Positions 56,782 to 64,000 of a DNA stretch of 64,000 bases are shown here, in pieces. Every line of letters starts with the position of its first letter. Position 1 is the stretch's first letter. Below the pieces are notes generated by a model. That model ran no database searches and had not been told where the DNA came from. It saw nothing but the letters and a program-made list of their open reading frames with translations. Both the position numbers and the translations under genes were made by a program. This DNA comes from Diphasiastrum complanatum. Taxonomy: Eukaryota > Streptophyta > Lycopodiopsida > Lycopodiales > Lycopodiaceae. The DNA lies in NCBI GenBank assembly GCA_029204225.1, contig CM055112.1:23386392-23450391 (forward strand), given 5' to 3'.

Positions 56782-57341
56782 TGTTGTAACGGCCTACAGT
56801 TATTTAGTTCTAAGCCTAAGTCTAGAACATTGGAACCTAAGCTAGTCTTCAACTTAAGTTAGTTCAGTTGTTATGGTCCATTGGGGGTTTGTCCCATGGC
56901 ACCAATTTAATTAAGTTAAGCATATGTCTCATTTGCATAATAGAGCTTTATCTTCTTCCATTGAGAGTTCTCCTCTATAACGATTTTATAATTGTTACAT
57001 TGTGTATTTATAATTCTTCCTATGAACCAAGTTAATTAGTTTATTTTATTATTGGCCTTTCACAAGTAGGTTAAGCCTTTGTGAAGTTGGGTTTTAGGTT
57101 AAGTCGTCATTTGAGTTAGGTTAAGTCATCAGTTGATTCAGTTCCTAAGTAGAGAAACAAGAAAAGAGCGGATCTTACCCTCAGAATACTCATCATATGC
57201 TATGACTGTCTTTCTTGCATCCATATCCATGCTAGCTAGGAATAGCCTTAGTGAAGGTTAGTTGGGAGAAGCCATAACTTGATCTAGTTGGAGCCATAGC
57301 CGGTGTGGATGCAAAGACCTAACATTGGCATCGTTGCCGCT
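56782..57341 (+). mobile_element. probable Ty3-gypsy LTR with Athila/Tat-type primer-binding site
   Basis: TGTTGTAACGG...GACCTAACA (56782-57324) has matching TGTT/AACA ends. It is followed by TTGGCATCGTTGCCG, close to the TGGCGCCGTTGCCGGGGA-type site of Athila/Tat gypsy elements. The body contains repeated AAGTTAGTTCAGTTG- and GGTTAAGTCGTCA-type text. No gag was recognised downstream on this strand. Confidence 0.55.
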
Positions 57342-57344
57342 CTT

Positions 57345-58080
57345 TTTCTTGATTTCTCTACGTTTCTAGCTACGCTTTTTGTTTGTTCTTGTTTTTGCTT
57401 ATTCTACGTTCTAGCTACTCTTTTGGTTCTTGCTTGCTTGCTTTTCACATCCTTCTTGTCTTTTTTTTTTTTTCTTGTTTAAATATCCATCTTGCTAGGG
57501 TTTAGGATTTTTTCTAATCCTTCCATGCCCATCAGCACACCATCCTTCCCCATCCTTCTAGCCCTCAGCGCCCATCAGATGTTCGAGGAGGAGGACAATG
57601 TTTGAAGAAGTGGAGAGGAGGCAGCTGTCCGAAAAGCTCAAGCGCCTGCTCGTTGAGGAGTGCTCAAGGTCAGCCTCAAGCGCCCGCTCAAGCATCTGAA
57701 CTCAAGGTCAACCTTCAAGCACCCGAAACCAAAAGCTAGTCTCTACAAAAGTAGGAAAATTCCCTACAAAATAGGATCTAGTGGAATATCTATATCTTAT
57801 CCTCTACAACCTGATCCACGCATGTGAACAACGTCTTGACATGTGGGAGCATTAACTCATTCACATGGAAGTGCAATCGATTTACATGGAAATTGGCCAA
57901 AGTGACTTTTTCTTATATTCTAGCCGCAAATCAAGTTCACACTTGTGTAGATTGAACCAAAATGAATCTAACTATTTACAAGTACATTTTGTACATCCTT
58001 TCACACGTTGGAATAGGCTCCACACATGTGAGATTATATCTTGAACATAGATCTCATGATTATTCAAATACATCAAGTTG
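57345..58080. other. gypsy leader and unassigned sequence
   Basis: T-rich leader-like text, then CAAGCGCCxGCTC repeats at about 57640-57730. No protein recognised. Confidence 0.35.
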
Positions 58081-58092
58081 GAAGTGACAATT

Positions 58093-58660
58093 TCAACAAC
58101 CTAATATCAGGCCATGCATTACCCAAAATTGATATTTTTCTAGATTCAAGAATATTTGGTATCCGCAACATTGCTTTAACACTTTCTCCAAGTTGGATAG
58201 GTGTTCTGAGTTCAGCCCGTGCATGCACAGATCATCCAAGAAAATCTCCAAAAAATTTTGCAGGTACTCTTTGAATGTCGATTGCATAACTCGTTGAAAA
58301 GTGCTTGGGGCATTACAAAGTCCAAACGACATCATGTTATAGGTATAAGTGCAAATGTTGTCTTGTGCTGATTTTCTGGTGCTATCTTCACTTGATTGTA
58401 GCTGCTGAAACCATCCAGAAAATTGTAGGCTTTTGCTCCTGCTACTCTATCTGGAACACTTTCCGTGAATGGTAAGGAAAAATGGTCTAACCACATTTAG
58501 TGCCTTTAGGTTCACACAAATTTGCATTTTGCCGTTCTTCTTAAGTACTACAACTATCGACAATACCCATTATGTGTGCTCAATTTTATAAATGAAATCG
58601 ACATCGAGCAACTTCTGCAACTCCTGCTTGATCAACTTTGTATAGTTAGGATTACAGTGG
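58093..58660 (-). mobile_element. Ty3-gypsy reverse transcriptase remnant
   Basis: On minus: NPNYTKLIKQELQKLLDVDF, VVVLKKNGKMQICVNLKALN, then pieces of the LDGFSSYNQVKIAPE block, then MMSFGLCNAPSTFQRVMQST and FKEYLQNFLEIFLDDLCMHG. These are RT motifs of Athila-like gypsy, with the catalytic pair in FLDD. Frameshifts near 58380 and 58450 break it. Sequence at 58660-59340 is probably the degraded protease side. Confidence 0.9.
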
Positions 58661-60330
58661 TAATAATGGCTCACCTTGGAGACTGCTCCACCCACCAAGG
58701 GTATGGTATGCTAGACTATGGTTGGTGGTGGTATACCCTTCAGATCTTTGTAGGTCCATGTGAAGCAGCCTTTGTATTCCACCAACAAAGAGTGTAGCCT
58801 CTTGAGTGTGTGTCAATTGTTCTCCCACATGAACAATTTTTTCTTATTCTTCTGGGTCAGCTAAGTTCATAGGTTGTGTCTGCGTAGGTCCTTTAAAGAC
58901 TTGTTCCGCTGGTTCTTGATTTTGATGAGGTTCTCTTTGTGCTTATGACATCATGATTACCAGGTCATCTAAGGTGTAGTTCTTGAAGGTTTCTGGCATC
59001 TCATGAATTGGCATTCAACCGGATTCCTCCCTCAGCATGTTAATCTTAGCCCGACTTGTAATCTTTGCACTTCTAGTAATCTGTGAGGATGATGTTGTAT
59101 CTGGTTCCAGTCTGATCGATTTCAAAGAGTCCAACAGTTTTTTTTTCCTTTTCTATCAACGTAGTTGGATACGTCCTTGTTATCTTTCTTGGGAACTGAT
59201 TTGATATTCGCTTCGTGGTTACTGATATCAATATCCACCGTAGCTATTGTCCGGTAGATCGCTTTATCAAATCACCTGACTGTAACACTGTTTCATCTGG
59301 TTCTTCTTAGTCATAGGTGCCTTGGGTGGATCTAGCTTGGAAACCTTAGCCATTGGTGATTTCTCTCACGCTCATCCTCTGTACTACACAACCAACTTGA
59401 CAATGACAGCAACCATGTTCTTCTCTCCCGACGACACAACAGCTCCACGCCATCTCTTGTACACTCATCTGCATAAATGTAAATAGCACATGGATCACAC
59501 ATATACATGGACCGAAGCATGCAATTGATCAATAGTCAAGAATACGGTTTATTAAATTTGATGAGACAGACACAGTAGATGCTTTCATGCATTGATTCTA
59601 TTCTTCAGACGGATCGTCAGTATTAGCTCATAGCTTTTACAGATTGTAGTTAGCTTTGTGAGCACGTGGTTTCATCCGCTATTGTATTGTGCTCACCTGC
59701 ATTACTGACTTGTATTTCATTACAATCAATCTGAATAAAGTGCTGTCAAGTTCTACGTTCAGGTTCTGTCACTGATTTGCAATGCCTTGTGCTCTCTGTC
59801 TGACCTTCTAATTGTCTTCTCTTGCTTCTGCTATCATCGCGCACTTAGCTCTAAACTTACTTTTCTTATCATTGTGTTCGCCTACTTAGTTATCAATAGT
59901 GCACGCATTGAGAGAATTGAACGGACTTATCCTCCCAGCATTCTCCCAACAATTCTAAGTCCCAAAAACAACTAGAAGAAGTGACGAAGACCTTACAACA
60001 AGCCCAGGACAAAGTGAACCAGTTATGGAACGTGGCGTGCAAGGCCTAAGCGAGAATCTTTGATAAAAAAAACCTAGGGATGATGATGGAGATGACGGAG
60101 CAAATGATTATGGTAGAGCAAATGATTATGACGAGCACGCCCAGCAGTTCGATGGAAGCTCAGGATTGGATGACAAAAGGATCGATGCTGCTTCTGAAAC
60201 TTTTCCTATTCCCCCACCTAACTAAAAAACTCCTTATTTTGTCTTCAGTTTCTCTCAGACCTTCATACCCACTTACCTCGTTCCTCCACCCTCCTCCTAG
60301 TTAGAATTAAAGTAGAATTATTGTGCTACT
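58661..60330. other. degraded gypsy flank and unassigned sequence
   Basis: The first ~700 bp are probably decayed gypsy pol on minus. From 59540 on there is T-rich, LTR-like text ending near 59900, but I could not fix its borders. No intact gene. Confidence 0.3.
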
Positions 60331-60332
60331 GT

Positions 60333-60586
60333 ATTGTGGGTCCTATCAGTTGATAAGGATCAGTTGGCCTCGCCACGAGGCAAGTCGACGGGACACGCAT
60401 CCCGTCAACGGCAACCTGGGTCATGCATGAGTTGCCTGAGTGAACAACTATATGTACAGTGTAATTTCATTTTGAGAAATACAGTTTCCATGTGAGCTTG
60501 TTGTGGAGAGTATTTTCTGTCTGTGTTATTGTGTAGCATGATTTGTGTTCCTGTGCAAAGCAAATTCTAAGTTGGTATCATAGTCG
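60333..60586 (+). mobile_element. possible copia LTR end and variant primer-binding site
   Basis: LTR-like sequence ends CAAATTCTAAG and is followed by TTGGTATCATAGTC (60572-60585), two mismatches from the copia primer-binding site. Another variant (TTGGTATCAATAGG) lies at 61075. The LTR start is a guess. Confidence 0.4.
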
Positions 60587-60589
60587 TAC

Positions 60590-62390
60590 AGGGAGTGTAC
60601 ACAGTACAACATCGTCGTTGAAGAGAGCTTCGAGATAACTGTCTTCTGAGAGTTCGGGGTTTACGGCGGGTTGAAGACGGAAAGAGAAGCACTGGTGCAC
60701 AGTTTCTAGTTTATAGAGGCTTGCCAAGTTCAGCAGAGGGATTAGCTTGTGCATAGTGTTAGACAGGGTAAAAACTTGGTGAAAAATTGACAATTTCGAA
60801 GCCAGTTAAAAACTGAAACCGGGTTTGGGGTTACGGTTTCCTACACATAATTGGTGATTTCTTCGCTGTTTGTGCATCGTTTTGGATGCCGTAAGGATAG
60901 GAAGGAACTAATTATATTGTCAACCAGCCAAGGAGATAATCTGAGGTCTATGTTAGAGATTTGTCTACAGACAGTTAACCTAGTAGATTTGCGGTAAAAG
61001 GTGAAAAAAAAGCCACCAGTTGAGCTAAAATCATCGTTTCTCCACGGAATTTCATGATTGAACACTCTATAGATTTGGTATCAATAGGGCGACCCTGCTC
61101 TAGCCTCAAATTGTGCTCAAATTGATCCGAAGGCGACTTTGATCAAGCAACATGTAGCTTGGGGAGGCGCAGCCGTAGATAGGGAGGTCACGGGTATGTT
61201 CGCGCGTGGAACCAAGGTAAAACTATAGTGTTTTGAAGTGGACATCGCTTGCAAGAGTCTCCATTAGTGCATAGAAGTGCTCAGAACTGTTGGATAGAGA
61301 AGTTACAAGATCGACGGCTCAGATCATGCTACCCAGGAGGGATATCCATAGTTGGATCAGAATTGACCATTGGATGGAGTCTGAAGGGTTGTTGAAGAGG
61401 GCCCTAAAGAAGTGAAGTGCATTTTGGCCTTCAACTTCATTAAAAATTTTCATACTGAAATTGGAGTTGGGTCCCTTCACAAGCGAAGAGTGAGGTTTCT
61501 TCAAGGTGAAGAAACAGTTCAAAAACAAAGAAAATCCTTTGCCCGTTTTGACCCAAACGAAAGGCTATAACCTCCAAACGAAGGGCACCCGGGACTGTAC
61601 CTACAAGTACGATACAGCAAAACAGAGTGATTGCAACAGAGAAAATATTCGAAGTGCACCAAAAGTGATTTCACCATTCCACTGGGCACGAAGTTGGGAG
61701 TTGACAACTGAGTGCATTTCGGAAGGTGACGCCGATTTGGCTTTCAAATTGGTGGAAAAACGGCGAGTGGCCTAGTAAGGCAAAAGTGCAGGTCATTATT
61801 TTCAACTTCTGACATCACTATTGGCCTCGGCATACTGTTTTTAGCCTATGGCAAAAATTTCAAGCAGTTTTGTACATATACTTGTTGGCAGTTTGGCACT
61901 TTTGCCGCCAAAGTGCTATTTTCTATTCAAAATTTATTTGTAAAATGTAAATTTATTTAATTTTTAGCTACTTTATTCGAACAGATTACTCTTAGGAAAA
62001 ATTTGGATAAAGACTTTCAGTTAGTATAGGAGTTGTTTGATGGCACTCTACTCCTTGTAAGGTTGCCGCCATACGACAACTTACCTATCGGGAGATATAC
62101 CAGAGCAAGGGATCTTAATATATGAAATCTTTTCAAGATTTATCTTGTATATGGTGTTGCAGATTATATGAGATGTTGAGCTTTCATATGTTATTTGTTG
62201 ATATATATTTTGAATCAACATTTGATGCTAAAATACCAAGTACATGTCATATATTCAAAAAGAAGAAATATCTTCACATTTGACCTACCCAAGATTTAAA
62301 GGTGAAGTATTCAATGATACGAACGTATTCTTTTCTAAAGAATGAATAAGTCTTGAAACGAAGACTATCTATTTACGAGGACGTTTCACA
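60590..62390. other. unassigned; possible non-coding internal region
   Basis: Lies between a primer-binding-like site (60572) and a polypurine-like tract (62394). Frames are short and unrecognised, so it may be the interior of a non-autonomous LTR element, but the flanking LTRs could not be matched. Confidence 0.3.
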
Positions 62391-62393
62391 TTT

Positions 62394-64000
<1,607 letters not shown>

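Overview
The window is nuclear DNA of a land plant. It is AT-rich and gene-poor, has GT-AG introns, carries plant receptor-kinase and bHLH genes, and is filled with decayed Ty1-copia and Ty3-gypsy elements whose copia primer-binding sites read TGGTATCAGAGC. The sparse genes, old broken retrotransposons and an amino-methyltransferase-like relic make a gymnosperm or fern more likely to me than a typical angiosperm; this is inference.

Layout. 1-11.5 kb: intergenic DNA with a copia LTR (3681-4324), a long (GA)n tract, and a solo LTR with a perfect 5-bp target duplication (10137-10590). 11.6-16.0 kb: a hairpin, then a subfamily XII-like non-RD LRR receptor kinase whose three exons can be traced but which has one frameshift and one in-frame stop. 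16.5-22.7 kb: a gypsy relic, a copia 3' end, then unassigned DNA. 22.9-26.8 kb: a tandem duplication, a minus-strand relic of a DNA amino-methyltransferase-like protein, and an array of palindromes upstream of it. 27.4-30 kb: a copia LTR, then a U2AF35 fragment joined in frame to a TMO5-like bHLH gene. 31-37 kb: a copia fragment followed by the oddest block, a minus-strand reading frame that starts like histone H3, has an H3-like histone fold, then an S/P-rich tail and a possible C48 (Ulp1-like) peptidase start. It is divergent from a second unknown ORF across 1.8 kb holding many copies of a ~20-nt motif in both orientations. 37-45 kb: a second copia element, an LTR carrying a tRNA-derived SINE, and unassigned degenerate coding-like DNA. 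47.8-49.1 kb: one intact single-exon membrane-protein gene, the only clearly uninterrupted long gene here. 50-64 kb: a copia element with a duplicated LTR-gag segment, gypsy LTR and pol relics, further LTR-like pieces, and a second (GA)n tract.

Functionally, the host-type genes are the receptor kinase (probably dead), the bHLH gene (probably damaged or chimeric) and the membrane protein (apparently intact). Almost everything else is mobile-element debris. Two blocks may come from undescribed elements: the H3-like/peptidase block with its motif array (31.1-36.6 kb) and the methyltransferase relic with its palindrome array (23.9-26.8 kb). All identifications come from reading translated sequence by eye; no database search was run.
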